From assembly GCA_003577005.1 (NCBI GenBank), contig QEUW01000181.1, positions 1 to 15,439 of the forward strand: DNA of 15,439 nt, in the 5' to 3' direction. The notes beneath the pieces were generated by a model that had not been told where the DNA came from, did no database searches, and saw only the letters and a program-made list of their open reading frames with translations. The position numbers were made by a program, and so were the translations under genes. Within the stretch, counting starts at the first letter, position 1, and every line of letters begins with the position of its first letter. Source of the DNA: Chloroflexota bacterium. Its GTDB lineage: Bacteria; Chloroflexota; Anaerolineae; Caldilineales; Caldilineaceae. Below are positions 8,286 to 15,213 of this stretch, in pieces.

Positions 8286-9308
8286 ATGCGAGTTCGACAG
8301 GTCGTTGTCACAGGCCAGTATCAAGTTGAGGTACAAACAGAAGATCTGGAGGAACAGGATCTCGGGCCGCACGAGTTGCTCATCGAAACAGAATGCACCT
8401 TTATCAGCACCGGCACCGAACTGGCAAACTACACGGGCCGCGAGCCCAAGGTGTTCCAACCGGGCGCCTGGTGCGCCTATCCCTGGCGCTCAGGCTACGC
8501 CAACTGTGGTATTGTTCGAGCAGTGGGCGCTGATGTAAAGCGGGCGCGGCACGGCGAACGTGTCTTCACCTATGGCCGCCATGCCTCGGCCTTCAAGTAC
8601 GATGAAAGCCGTCTCGTTGTGCCCGTACCGCCGGGGATCGACCCGGCGCTGGCTGCGGCGTCGCGTATGGCCGGTGTCGCAGCCACCGCTCTCATCGTCA
8701 GTGAGATTCGGGGCAATCCCTGGGTGGCTGTCTTTGGCCTGGGGCTGGTGGGCAACCTGGCGGCGCAGATGTTGCGCATTCGCGGCTGCCGCGTCATCGG
8801 TGTCGACCCGGTGGCCGAACGACGAGCGCTGGCTGAGCGCTGTGGCATCGAGTTTACAGTGGGAGGAACCCCAGCGGAGGCGCAGGCCGCCATCGCTGAT
8901 CTGACCGGCGACCGGCTGGCTGACATTACGGTAGACGCCGTCGGAGACAGCCGGGTGGTGATGCAGGCGTTGGCTTCCACGGCCAACTTTGGACAGGTGG
9001 TCCTTCTGGGCAGCCCACGCGTGGCGGTGGAAGGCAATCTCACCGAGTTGCTCTCTGATGTGCATCTGCGTTGCATCACGGTGCGTGGTGCGCTCGAGTG
9101 GTGTATCCCTATGTACCCGGATATTGGGGGGCGCGAGTCACACTTTAGCAAACAGGCAATGATCTTCGATTGGCTGGGCCGCGGCCTGCTGCAGCTCGAG
9201 CCGCTTATCTCGCACCGGCTGCCTCCCGAACGGATCAAAGAGGCGTATGACGGGCTGCTCAATGCGCCTAATCAGTATACAGGTGTGTTGTTGGATTGGC
9301 GTGCATGA
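8286..9308 (+). CDS. Medium-chain dehydrogenase/reductase (MDR) family oxidoreductase, zinc-independent type
   Basis: This 340-residue cytoplasmic protein should be an NAD(P)-dependent oxidoreductase. It has an N-terminal GroES-like domain and a Rossmann domain with GLGLVG at residues 151-156 and a following acidic VIGVDP strand end. The N-terminal motif ISTGTELANYTG (Ser41-Glu45) follows Cys37, and the four-cysteine structural zinc loop of classical alcohol dehydrogenases is absent. This motif resembles the BchC-like branch and related threonine-dehydrogenase-like proteins of the superfamily, so the catalytic zinc is probably missing or altered. Substrate cannot be predicted, and no photosynthesis genes are nearby to support a BchC role. 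The ATG has GGAG about 7 bases upstream. The gene appears to be transcribed alone. Confidence 0.88.
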   Translation: MRVRQVVVTGQYQVEVQTEDLEEQDLGPHELLIETECTFISTGTELANYTGREPKVFQPGAWCAYPWRSGYANCGIVRAVGADVKRARHGERVFTYGRHASAFKYDESRLVVPVPPGIDPALAAASRMAGVAATALIVSEIRGNPWVAVFGLGLVGNLAAQMLRIRGCRVIGVDPVAERRALAERCGIEFTVGGTPAEAQAAIADLTGDRLADITVDAVGDSRVVMQALASTANFGQVVLLGSPRVAVEGNLTELLSDVHLRCITVRGALEWCIPMYPDIGGRESHFSKQAMIFDWLGRGLLQLEPLISHRLPPERIKEAYDGLLNAPNQYTGVLLDWRA

Positions 9309-9401
9309 GAGGATCTGATCCATGTGCCATAGGGGCTAGAAACATCCCACTCCTCAATCCAGCGTTCGGCGGCTGCTCAAAGCTTACATGCGGAGAAGAA
9401 C

Positions 9402-9539
9402 ATGCTGGATGACATCAGAAACGTTGCTGAATTCTACAACAGCAACCCAGACGGAGAACATGGGCGATTTCGTCACACGCATCCCGCACTGGATCGAAGA
9501 TTAAGCACACGTTCGGTCATTGCTGGGTCGAAACAATAA
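9402..9539 (+). pseudogene. Possible N-terminal remnant of a class I methyltransferase gene
   Basis: A 45-codon frame begins with ATG at 9402, preceded by a good GGAGAAG ribosome binding site. Its first residues, MLDDIRNVAEFYNSNPDGEH, resemble the start of SAM-dependent methyltransferases whose N-termini read like AEYYdSNPExEweRLerH. Resemblance ends soon after RFRHTHPALD, and the frame stops at 9537-9539, 25 bases before the next gene. No SAM-binding glycine motif is present. I read it as a gene stump left by deletion; a short leader peptide for the downstream gene is the alternative. The family link is from memory. Confidence 0.4.
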
Positions 9540-9564
9540 CCAGTGTGTCGTTATAGGAGGAAAC

Positions 9565-10389
9565 ATGACGACCCCCACTGCACACCATACTGTTCTTGAG
9601 GCGATGCGCATTCCGTATGTTAGCGCAGATGAAGCTTTGGGCCTGTTGCAAACCGAACTCGAGCGTTTCCTTGCGCTGCTAGAAACCCTGCAGCCCGATG
9701 AATGGGCCAAGCCGACGGCTTGTAGTTTGTGGAATGTGCGCGATATGGTTGCCCACCAGGCTGGAGGGTACGCCAGTGGCAGTGGCTACCTTGAGATGAT
9801 TCGCCAATATAGCGCAAGGCCTGGCAAGGGACAGCTCCCTGAAGATGCAATCAATGATCTCCAACTGAGAGAGCGAGCGGGCAAATCCCCGGCCGAGCTA
9901 ATGGCTGAACTGCGCCAGGTAGGGCCGGTTGCCATCCAAAAATGGGCGTATCAGTTCCGTATGATCAAGCCGGTGGTCGTGCCCCATCCTATTGGCGGAC
10001 GTTTGTCTGTCCGTCATCTGATGTGGGTCATCCATAGCCGCGACACGTGGATGCATCGGTTGGATATTTGCCGGGCCACCGGTCGCGAGTTTCAGCAGAC
10101 TCCAGAGCACGATGGCCGCATCGCGGCGCTTGTGATGCGAGATGTGGGCACTCTGTTTCAAGGAAGCCGCGGTGGGCGGGCGGTGCTATATGACTTGTCC
10201 GGTGTGGCGGGCGGCGTATGGAAAGTCGGCACAGGCGAAGCCGCGGCTACAATCCAAATGGATGTGCTCGATTTTAATATCTACGCTTCAGGACGTTTTA
10301 CCTACGAAGAAGCTTGCGCTCGGTCAACGCTCCTTGGTGATCCCGCACTCGCACAGTCAGCGCTCAAAAGGACGCAGATCCTGTACTGA
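9565..10389 (+). CDS. DinB-like / maleylpyruvate isomerase family protein (TIGR03083-like)
   Basis: This 274-residue cytoplasmic protein has the helical-bundle plan of the DinB/mycothiol-dependent maleylpyruvate isomerase group. The signature LWNVRDMVAHQAGGY gives His64, and IHSRDTWMHRLD gives Asp160 and His164, which occupy the metal-ligand positions (H, E, H in maleylpyruvate isomerase); here the Glu is replaced by Asp. The C-terminal part (SGRFTYEEACARSTLLGD) resembles the SCP2-like tail of these proteins. Members of the group are thiol-dependent isomerases or transferases, but most are uncharacterised, and Chloroflexota use of mycothiol is not something I can assume. The start at 9565 was chosen over the in-frame 9520 because AGGAGG ends 4 bases before it and the homology begins after it. 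Confidence 0.85.
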   Translation: MTTPTAHHTVLEAMRIPYVSADEALGLLQTELERFLALLETLQPDEWAKPTACSLWNVRDMVAHQAGGYASGSGYLEMIRQYSARPGKGQLPEDAINDLQLRERAGKSPAELMAELRQVGPVAIQKWAYQFRMIKPVVVPHPIGGRLSVRHLMWVIHSRDTWMHRLDICRATGREFQQTPEHDGRIAALVMRDVGTLFQGSRGGRAVLYDLSGVAGGVWKVGTGEAAATIQMDVLDFNIYASGRFTYEEACARSTLLGDPALAQSALKRTQILY

Positions 10390-10527
10390 ATCGAAATGAG
10401 GCAGCTACCAGTGGCCAGAATGCGTCAGGCGTATTCAAGAGAGTTCATCCGTTTGGGCCTATGTTGGTCACGATAAGGCGTACGCGAACGAACCCAACAA
10501 CCCGCTGCACTCACGAGAAGGCAGCTA

Positions 10528-10667
10528 CTAGGTTCGGTTGACATTTCAGCCTGGACAGCGGTGCGATGCACTTGCACCTGAGACGTGCATCGCACCTTGC
10601 CGGTGCAACGCACGTGCGCACCCCCGGCTGGGCCATGCGCCGCTGGACAAATGTCAACAGGGCCTAG
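10528..10667. repeat. 140-bp foldback (MITE-like) element, copy 3
   Basis: The left end CTAGGTTCGGTTGACATTT (10528-10546) pairs with the right end AAATGTCAACAGGGCCTAG (10649-10667) apart from a 4-base block. The core has perfect 12-bp arms, GGTGCGATGCAC (10560-10571) and GTGCATCGCACC (10585-10596). It is longer than copy 2 because a second palindromic unit (10602-10622, centred on GCACGTGC) and GC-rich DNA follow the core. The 16 bases at 10531-10546 are identical to the end of copy 2. Confidence 0.82.
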
Positions 10668-10722
10668 TCCGTCTATCGGCGCCGTGATCTCAAATGCGCA
10701 AGGTTCTATATCTTCGCGCCCC

Positions 10723-10791
10723 AGGTGAGTGTCACTGGGCGTCAGAACCTAAGGGTAGCAAGGATGCGCGCACGCCCAGTGACACTCACCT
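10723..10791. repeat. 20-bp perfect inverted repeat upstream of the K+ channel gene
   Basis: AGGTGAGTGTCACTGGGCGT (10723-10742) is exactly complementary to 10772-10791, with a 29-base spacer. The element ends 43 bases before the proposed channel promoter and 144 bases before its start codon. It shares no sequence with the GGTTCGGTTGACATTT family. It could be an operator pair, a transcript hairpin or another foldback element; there is no T-tract for termination. Confidence 0.85.
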
Positions 10792-10833
10792 CCTCGCCCC
10801 CAATCCTGGCCGCACCCGGTGTAGGTGCAAGGG

Positions 10834-10862
10834 TTGCATTCCCGCTCTGTTTGAGGCATAAT
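10834..10862 (+). promoter_or_regulatory. Possible sigma-70-type promoter of the K+ channel gene
   Basis: CATAAT (10857-10862) is a good -10 box; 17 bases upstream lies TTGCAT (10834-10839), a weak -35 match. The leader would be about 65 bases. The position fits the chosen start at 10935. Confidence 0.4.
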
Positions 10863-10934
10863 GTAGCTGTTGGTTTGCACTGTGCTGGCCGAACCGCCGG
10901 CCAGATCGTTGAATGTGCATCTGACTGTCTATCC

Positions 10935-12635
10935 ATGAAGTTCCTCATTCCACATCTATACTTTCTGCTCAAAGAACGCCCCAATCGCGTCAACATCGCC
11001 AATCTGCTGCGTTTTGTCGCCCTTCTGGCCGGGTTGATCACGCTCTACAGTGTTGCCTTCCATTACATCATGGCCTATGAAGGGAACAACGAGCATAGTT
11101 GGGTCACGGGTTTTTATTGGACCCTGACAGTCATGTCCACATTGGGCTTTGGGGATATTACTTTTCACTCAGACCTGGGTCGCCTCTTTTCTACGCTGGT
11201 ATTGCTGAGCGGGATCGTCATGCTTTTGGTGGTCTTTCCGTTTACCTTTATCCAGTTCTTTTATGCGCCATGGTTGAAGGCGCAGGCTGCTGCCCGTGCG
11301 CCAAGCGAACTGCCGGAAAAGACGCGCGGCCACGTGATCCTCACCACACTGGACGACGTGGTGGCTGCGCTCATCGAGCGGCTGCGCAAGTATCAGATCC
11401 CTTATGTCCTGCTGGTTGCGGACCTGACCGAAGCCTTGCGGCTCTACGATCTGGGCTACAAAGTGGTTGTAGGGGACCTGGATAATCCAGAGACCTATCG
11501 CCGGGTGCGCGTGGACCAGGCGCTCCTGGTCGCCACCACGGCCAACGACCGCGTCAACACCAATATCGCCTCGACTGTACGTGAGGTCTCGGAAGTGACG
11601 CCCATCGTGGCAACGGCGAATCAAAGCGCTTCGGTTGACATTCTAGAACTGGCGGGCTGCAACCATGTGCTGCAACTGGGCGAAATGATGGGCGAAATGC
11701 TGGCCCGCCGCGTCATGGGTGGCGGCACACTGGCGCATGTTATCGGCGAGTTTGGCGACCTGCGTATTGCCGAGGCGACAGCCAACAACACTGCCCTGTT
11801 GGGCAAGACATTGCGCGAGAGCAGGCTGCGTGAACGAGTGGGTATCACCGTTTTGGGGGTGTGGGAACGCGGCCACTTCGAGGCTGCCGGGCCAGACACA
11901 TATATCACCCCAAAGACAGACCTGATGCTGGCCGGCTCTGAGGAAGCTATCGCCCGGTATAATGAACTGTTGTGCAAAGATCCGGTTGCCCGCGCCCCCA
12001 TGCTGATCATCGGCGGCGGGCGCGTGGGCCGCGCTACCGGACGCGCCCTGGCCGAACGCGGGCTGGACTACCGCATCGTCGAGATGCTCCCCGAGCGGAT
12101 TCGCGACCCGGAAAAGTACGTGCTGGGCGATGCTGCGGCGTTGGAGGTGCTGGAACAGGCGGGCATCCGCACTACGGGCACTGTTGTCATCACCAGCCAC
12201 GACGACGACACCAACATCTATCTGACTATCTACTGCCGGCGGCTGCGGCCCGACATCCAGATCATCAGCCGGGCGCGCCTGGAGCGAAATGTGGCAACGC
12301 TCCACCGGGCGGGGGCCGATTTTGTCCTCTCCTATGCGTCGATGGGCGCGCATACCATCCTCAACCTGCTCCAGCGCAGCAACACGCTGATGGTCGCCGA
12401 AGGGCTGGACATCTTCCGGGTGAAGGTCCCCCGCTCGCTGGTGGGGCGTACCCTGGCCGAAGTGGATCTGCGCAGCACCACCGGCTGCACGGTTGTCGCC
12501 CTCATGCGTGGCGAAAAGATGGAGATCAACCCCGACCCGCATCGGCCACTGCCACCCGACATCAAGCTGGTGCTCATCGGCGCCAGCGAGGCCGAAGACC
12601 GCTTCCTGGCCCGCTACGGCAAGGAGATTGAGTGA
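10935..12635 (+). CDS. Two-transmembrane K+ channel with two RCK (TrkA-N/TrkA-C) regulatory modules
   Basis: This 566-residue membrane protein should form a ligand-gated potassium channel. Transmembrane helices lie near residues 25-45 and 86-110, with the pore loop and selectivity filter TLGFGD (residues 69-74) between them. Cytoplasmic RCK module 1 spans about 131-345 and module 2 about 354-560, each with a Rossmann-like TrkA-N part and a TrkA-C part. The nucleotide-binding glycine motif is intact only in module 2 (GGGRVG, 360-365, acidic end Glu383); module 1 has ILTTLDD at that place, so ligand binding there is probably changed. The start at 10935 was chosen because the filter domain begins just after it and the upstream extension is not protein-like; no strong ribosome binding site is seen. 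A tetramer would carry eight RCK domains without a separate soluble partner. Confidence 0.93.
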   Translation: MKFLIPHLYFLLKERPNRVNIANLLRFVALLAGLITLYSVAFHYIMAYEGNNEHSWVTGFYWTLTVMSTLGFGDITFHSDLGRLFSTLVLLSGIVMLLVVFPFTFIQFFYAPWLKAQAAARAPSELPEKTRGHVILTTLDDVVAALIERLRKYQIPYVLLVADLTEALRLYDLGYKVVVGDLDNPETYRRVRVDQALLVATTANDRVNTNIASTVREVSEVTPIVATANQSASVDILELAGCNHVLQLGEMMGEMLARRVMGGGTLAHVIGEFGDLRIAEATANNTALLGKTLRESRLRERVGITVLGVWERGHFEAAGPDTYITPKTDLMLAGSEEAIARYNELLCKDPVARAPMLIIGGGRVGRATGRALAERGLDYRIVEMLPERIRDPEKYVLGDAAALEVLEQAGIRTTGTVVITSHDDDTNIYLTIYCRRLRPDIQIISRARLERNVATLHRAGADFVLSYASMGAHTILNLLQRSNTLMVAEGLDIFRVKVPRSLVGRTLAEVDLRSTTGCTVVALMRGEKMEINPDPHRPLPPDIKLVLIGASEAEDRFLARYGKEIE

Positions 12636-12637
12636 GA

Positions 12638-12700
12638 AGATGCAACACACTTTCCGAGCGCATCGCACCTGAGTAAATCCCCCAAACGCCAACAGAACCT
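12638..12700. repeat. Degenerate right half of the foldback element, copy 4
   Basis: The 33-bp core at 12638-12670 begins 2 bases after the channel stop codon and matches copy 1 at 26 of 33 positions. After 13 bases it is followed by AAACGCCAACAGAACCT (12684-12700), which differs from the right end of copy 2 at only 3 of 17 positions. No left end is seen; that side is channel coding sequence. This suggests an old insertion whose left end was lost or whose core now forms the gene's 3' border. Confidence 0.65.
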
Positions 12701-12710
12701 GCTACCATCA

Positions 12711-12746
12711 GAAGCGAGGCCCTTGCCAAAAGCCTCGCTTCCCTTT
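12711..12746 (+). terminator. Rho-independent terminator of the K+ channel gene
   Basis: GAAGCGAGGC (12711-12720) and GCCTCGCTTC (12732-12741) form a perfect 10-bp stem with an 11-base loop, followed by CCTTTT. It lies 75 bases after the channel stop and 17 bases before the end of the convergent dehydrogenase. The T-tract suits plus-strand transcription only. Confidence 0.85.
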
Positions 12747-12762
12747 TCGTGAACGCTGTTCC

Positions 12763-13737
12763 CTACACCTTCACCCGCCCCGGCCAGACCTCCGGGTTGA
12801 GCAGATGGGGCGGGCGTTGGCCGTTGAGCAGCTGGATCACCTGGTCGGCGACGCCGTGCATCATGGCGTGGATGCCGCGGTCGGTGCTGGAGGCGATGTG
12901 CGGGGTCACGACGACGTTGCGCATTGTGAGCAGCGGGTTGTCAGGGTGGGGCGGTTCGGGGTCAAAGACATCCAGGCCCACGGCGGCGAAATGGCCCTCT
13001 TGCAGCAGGCGGATGAGCGCGGCTTCGTCGACGACCGGGCCGCGGCTGGCGTTGACCAGATAGGAGCCGGGCGCCATCAGCCGCATCTCCCGTTCGCCGA
13101 TATAGTGGCGGGTTTGGGGCGTCAACGGCACATGGACGGTCACAAATTGCGACTGGCGCAACAACTCGTCACGGTCATGAATCAGGGTGACCCGCTCTGG
13201 GGTTGGCACATCACCGGTGATGTAGGGGTCGTAAACCAACACATTCATACGCAACCCCAGGGCGCAGATCTCCGCCACGCGGCGGCCAATGCGACCATAG
13301 CCGATCACCCCCAGCGTGCGTCCCAGCAACTCGGTGCCCATCATCTCGCTGCGCGGGATGGAGCGGTCGCTGCGCAGAAACATATCGCCCACCATGACCC
13401 GTTTGGCCACCGCCATCAGCAGCGCCACCGCGTGCTCGGCGGTGGATTCGGTGGGGGCGTCGGGCGTGTTGACCACGAGCACCTGCCGCGCCGTGCAGGC
13501 AGGGATGTCCACGCTGTCCACGCCGATGCCGGGCTTGGCCACGAGCTTTAGGTTGGGGCCGATGCGGTCGAGCAACGCGCCATTCACGGGAATGTAGCCG
13601 GGCACGATGATGTCGGCGCCGGTGGCCGATTCTAACGTGGGGTCGATAATCACCTCGGCGACTTCGCGTATGCGGTCAGTGGCGCCCATGCGCAGTTCCA
13701 TCTGCATCGCAACTTTGGGACGAATCTGATTCGCCAT
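12763..13737 (-). CDS. D-isomer specific 2-hydroxyacid dehydrogenase (SerA/hydroxypyruvate reductase-like)
   Basis: This 324-residue cytoplasmic enzyme should interconvert a 2-hydroxyacid and its 2-oxoacid using NAD(H). The NAD-binding domain is marked by GYGRIG (146-151) and Asp170 at the end of the next strand (VYDP), which favours NAD over NADP. The catalytic set is complete: Arg232 in NASRGPVVDE, Glu261 in DVFDPEP and His280 in TPHIAS. KPGIGVDSVDI and NTPDAPTESTAEHAVALL are typical of the phosphoglycerate dehydrogenase-like branch. It lacks the C-terminal ACT domain of long SerA proteins, so glyoxylate/hydroxypyruvate or sugar-derived 2-hydroxyacids are possible substrates. ATG at 13737 was chosen over the open frame reaching 13956 because homology begins there and a GGAGA ribosome binding site precedes it. 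Confidence 0.93.
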   Translation of the reverse strand: MANQIRPKVAMQMELRMGATDRIREVAEVIIDPTLESATGADIIVPGYIPVNGALLDRIGPNLKLVAKPGIGVDSVDIPACTARQVLVVNTPDAPTESTAEHAVALLMAVAKRVMVGDMFLRSDRSIPRSEMMGTELLGRTLGVIGYGRIGRRVAEICALGLRMNVLVYDPYITGDVPTPERVTLIHDRDELLRQSQFVTVHVPLTPQTRHYIGEREMRLMAPGSYLVNASRGPVVDEAALIRLLQEGHFAAVGLDVFDPEPPHPDNPLLTMRNVVVTPHIASSTDRGIHAMMHGVADQVIQLLNGQRPPHLLNPEVWPGRVKV

Positions 13738-13784
13738 GTACTTGTCTCCAGCCTGTTCATGGATCGCAACTGCTTGCAGCCACG

Positions 13785-13816
13785 GATTACACAGATCACA
13801 GGTTGTGTAATCTGTG
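13785..13816 (-). promoter_or_regulatory. Hairpin with two competing pairings in the dehydrogenase leader
   Basis: GATTACACA (13785-13793) pairs perfectly with TGTGTAATC (13804-13812). An overlapping pair, CACAGAT (13790-13796) and ATCTGTG (13810-13816), uses some of the same bases, so two folds exclude each other. The structure lies in the predicted leader between the promoter at 13862-13890 and the start at 13737. Whether it regulates, or is just a common spacer repeat, cannot be told here. Confidence 0.45.
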
Positions 13817-13861
13817 AGTGGGTTGAAGCAGTCACGTTGAAAGAGTAAATTGTGAGTGTTC

Positions 13862-13890
13862 AGTATAGGCCAGAATTCGTTGACAGGCAA
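13862..13890 (-). promoter_or_regulatory. Sigma-70-type promoter of the hydroxyacid dehydrogenase gene
   Basis: On the minus strand TTGCCT (13890-13885) is separated by 17 bases from TATACT (13867-13862). Transcription would start near 13855 and give a leader of about 118 bases that contains the hairpin at 13785-13816. Confidence 0.6.
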
Positions 13891-13952
13891 TACAGGAGTG
13901 CTCGTGCTGACGCCAGCAGAGTATTTGGAGCGCTGGCGGGCATAGCCGGCGC

Positions 13953-15197
13953 TCACTTGCCGACCATCGGTAAATATGCTTGTACAAGCAGCCCGTTGAC
14001 CTCCACCGCGCCGATGTCACAGGCTGGCCCGGCTGGCCGCGTGGCCCCGCGCTGGTCGCTGGTGGGGCAGCCGTCGTTGTCGCCGGTGTTGACGGCGGGA
14101 CTACCAGGCTGAGGCATGAAGGTACGCGTCGGACCGCCGTTGTCGTTGATAAATGGTTCGAGCAGCGGGTCGGTGGCAAACTGGTCGCCCGGCGCCCCCG
14201 GCATGAGGATGCACGAGTTGTCGCTGATCAGGTTGTGCCCGCCGGACTGGAGCGACGGGCCATCGCAGTTGAGCGCATCGCTCGAATCCGCCGTATTGCG
14301 GCTGTTGGCGAGGATGCTGTTCTTGACCTGCACGCCGCCATCATCGCTCCAGATGGCGCCGCCGAAATCGGCCCGGTTGCGGTTGAAGGTGGCGTTGAGG
14401 ATGCGCGTCGTCACACCATTGGCCGCATGGAGCGCTCCCCCGCGCTCAGCCCGATTGTCAAAGAGCGTCGTATTGGTGATCAGAATCGTGTCGCTAAAGT
14501 TGTGGAGGCCGCCGCCGTTCACTGTGGCGATGTTGCTGCGCACGGCCACCCGTTCCAGCCGCACCGTGCCGCCGTCGTTGGCGATGCCGCCGCCGTTCTG
14601 CGCCTGGTTGTTGATCACGGTGGTATCGCGGATCGTCACCTCGCCGCCGTTGTTGTAGATGGCCCCGCCGTTGCGCCCGGCCTGGTTGGCGCCCAGCGAG
14701 CTGCCGTTGATTTCCAGCACACCCAGGTTGAAGATGGCGCCGCCGTCGCTGGCGCCTTCGGCGCGGTGGCTGGTCAAAAAGCTGTTGTTGATGGTGACTT
14801 TGCCCTGCCCGCTGATGTGGATGGCCCCGCCATTGCCAAACGCGCCATCGATCAGCACCAGATCATTGAGTGTAAGGTCACCGCCATCGAGCACCAGAAA
14901 GAGCTGGCGGCTGTCCTCACCGCTGAGGATGATCCGGCCGCCGCCGTTGACGACCACAGATTGCTCGATGACATTGGTGTTGACAGGGATGGTGTGCGGG
15001 TCAACCCCACAGTTGAAGGTGACGACCCCACCGCTGGTGACCGCCACCTCGAAGGCGTTGCCGTCGCAACTGGCCGGCGTCCCGTCGCCGACAACGCCGC
15101 CCGCATAGAGCGACGTGGGAGAGCAGATGAGCGCCACCACGCCCACGATCCATGCCGTGAGCCCGAGCCGGGCAACCGTACACACGTTTTTTTGCAT
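13953..15197 (-). CDS. Secreted right-handed beta-helix repeat protein
   Basis: This 414-residue protein is predicted to be exported: residues 1-32 form a signal peptide (basic start, hydrophobic LTAWIVGVVALIC, cleavage after SLYA). The mature part begins with GDGTPASCDGNAF and VTFNCG, then has repeated GGAI/GGGI/GGAL turns (GGAIHI, GGAIFN, GGAIYN, GGGIAN, GGGLHN, GGALHA, GGAIWS) that build a right-handed parallel beta-helix like those of polymorphic outer-membrane-type proteins. It ends with SPAVNTGD, a CDIGAVEV block and the tail AYLPMVGK, a tail style I associate with exported Chloroflexota proteins. No catalytic residues of pectate lyases are evident, so a surface or structural/adhesive role is more likely than an enzyme. 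The start at 15197 follows AAGGGATGG; the longer frame to 15236 lies in repeats. Confidence 0.88.
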   Translation of the reverse strand: MQKNVCTVARLGLTAWIVGVVALICSPTSLYAGGVVGDGTPASCDGNAFEVAVTSGGVVTFNCGVDPHTIPVNTNVIEQSVVVNGGGRIILSGEDSRQLFLVLDGGDLTLNDLVLIDGAFGNGGAIHISGQGKVTINNSFLTSHRAEGASDGGAIFNLGVLEINGSSLGANQAGRNGGAIYNNGGEVTIRDTTVINNQAQNGGGIANDGGTVRLERVAVRSNIATVNGGGLHNFSDTILITNTTLFDNRAERGGALHAANGVTTRILNATFNRNRADFGGAIWSDDGGVQVKNSILANSRNTADSSDALNCDGPSLQSGGHNLISDNSCILMPGAPGDQFATDPLLEPFINDNGGPTRTFMPQPGSPAVNTGDNDGCPTSDQRGATRPAGPACDIGAVEVNGLLVQAYLPMVGK

Positions 15198-15213
15198 TTG
15201 ACCATCCCTTCTT

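Larger units (their letters stand above)
10390..10934. other. Gene-free spacer rich in inverted repeats
   Basis: This 545-base stretch holds the 140-bp foldback element (10528-10667), a 20-bp perfect inverted repeat (10723-10791) and a possible channel promoter (10834-10862). The in-frame upstream extension of the channel gene (from 10725) crosses the inverted repeat and promoter and is not protein-like. A short minus-strand frame at 10425-10613 starts inside the repeat and is not supported. Confidence 0.65.

Noticed and set aside
10725..10934. In-frame 70-residue N-terminal extension of the K+ channel
   Set aside because: It runs through the 20-bp inverted repeat and the proposed promoter and is not protein-like.
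11643..12692. 349-residue minus-strand open frame opposite the K+ channel
   Set aside because: It is antisense to clear RCK motifs and has no protein-like features of its own.
2435..12700. Scattered near-palindromic repeats as a CRISPR array
   Set aside because: The copies are kilobases apart with genes between them, there are no regular spacers and no cas genes.
13929..13953. AGCGCTGGC / GCCGGCGCT hairpin at the end of the beta-helix gene as a terminator
   Set aside because: The arms have a mismatch, overlap the stop codon, and no T-tract follows on the minus strand.
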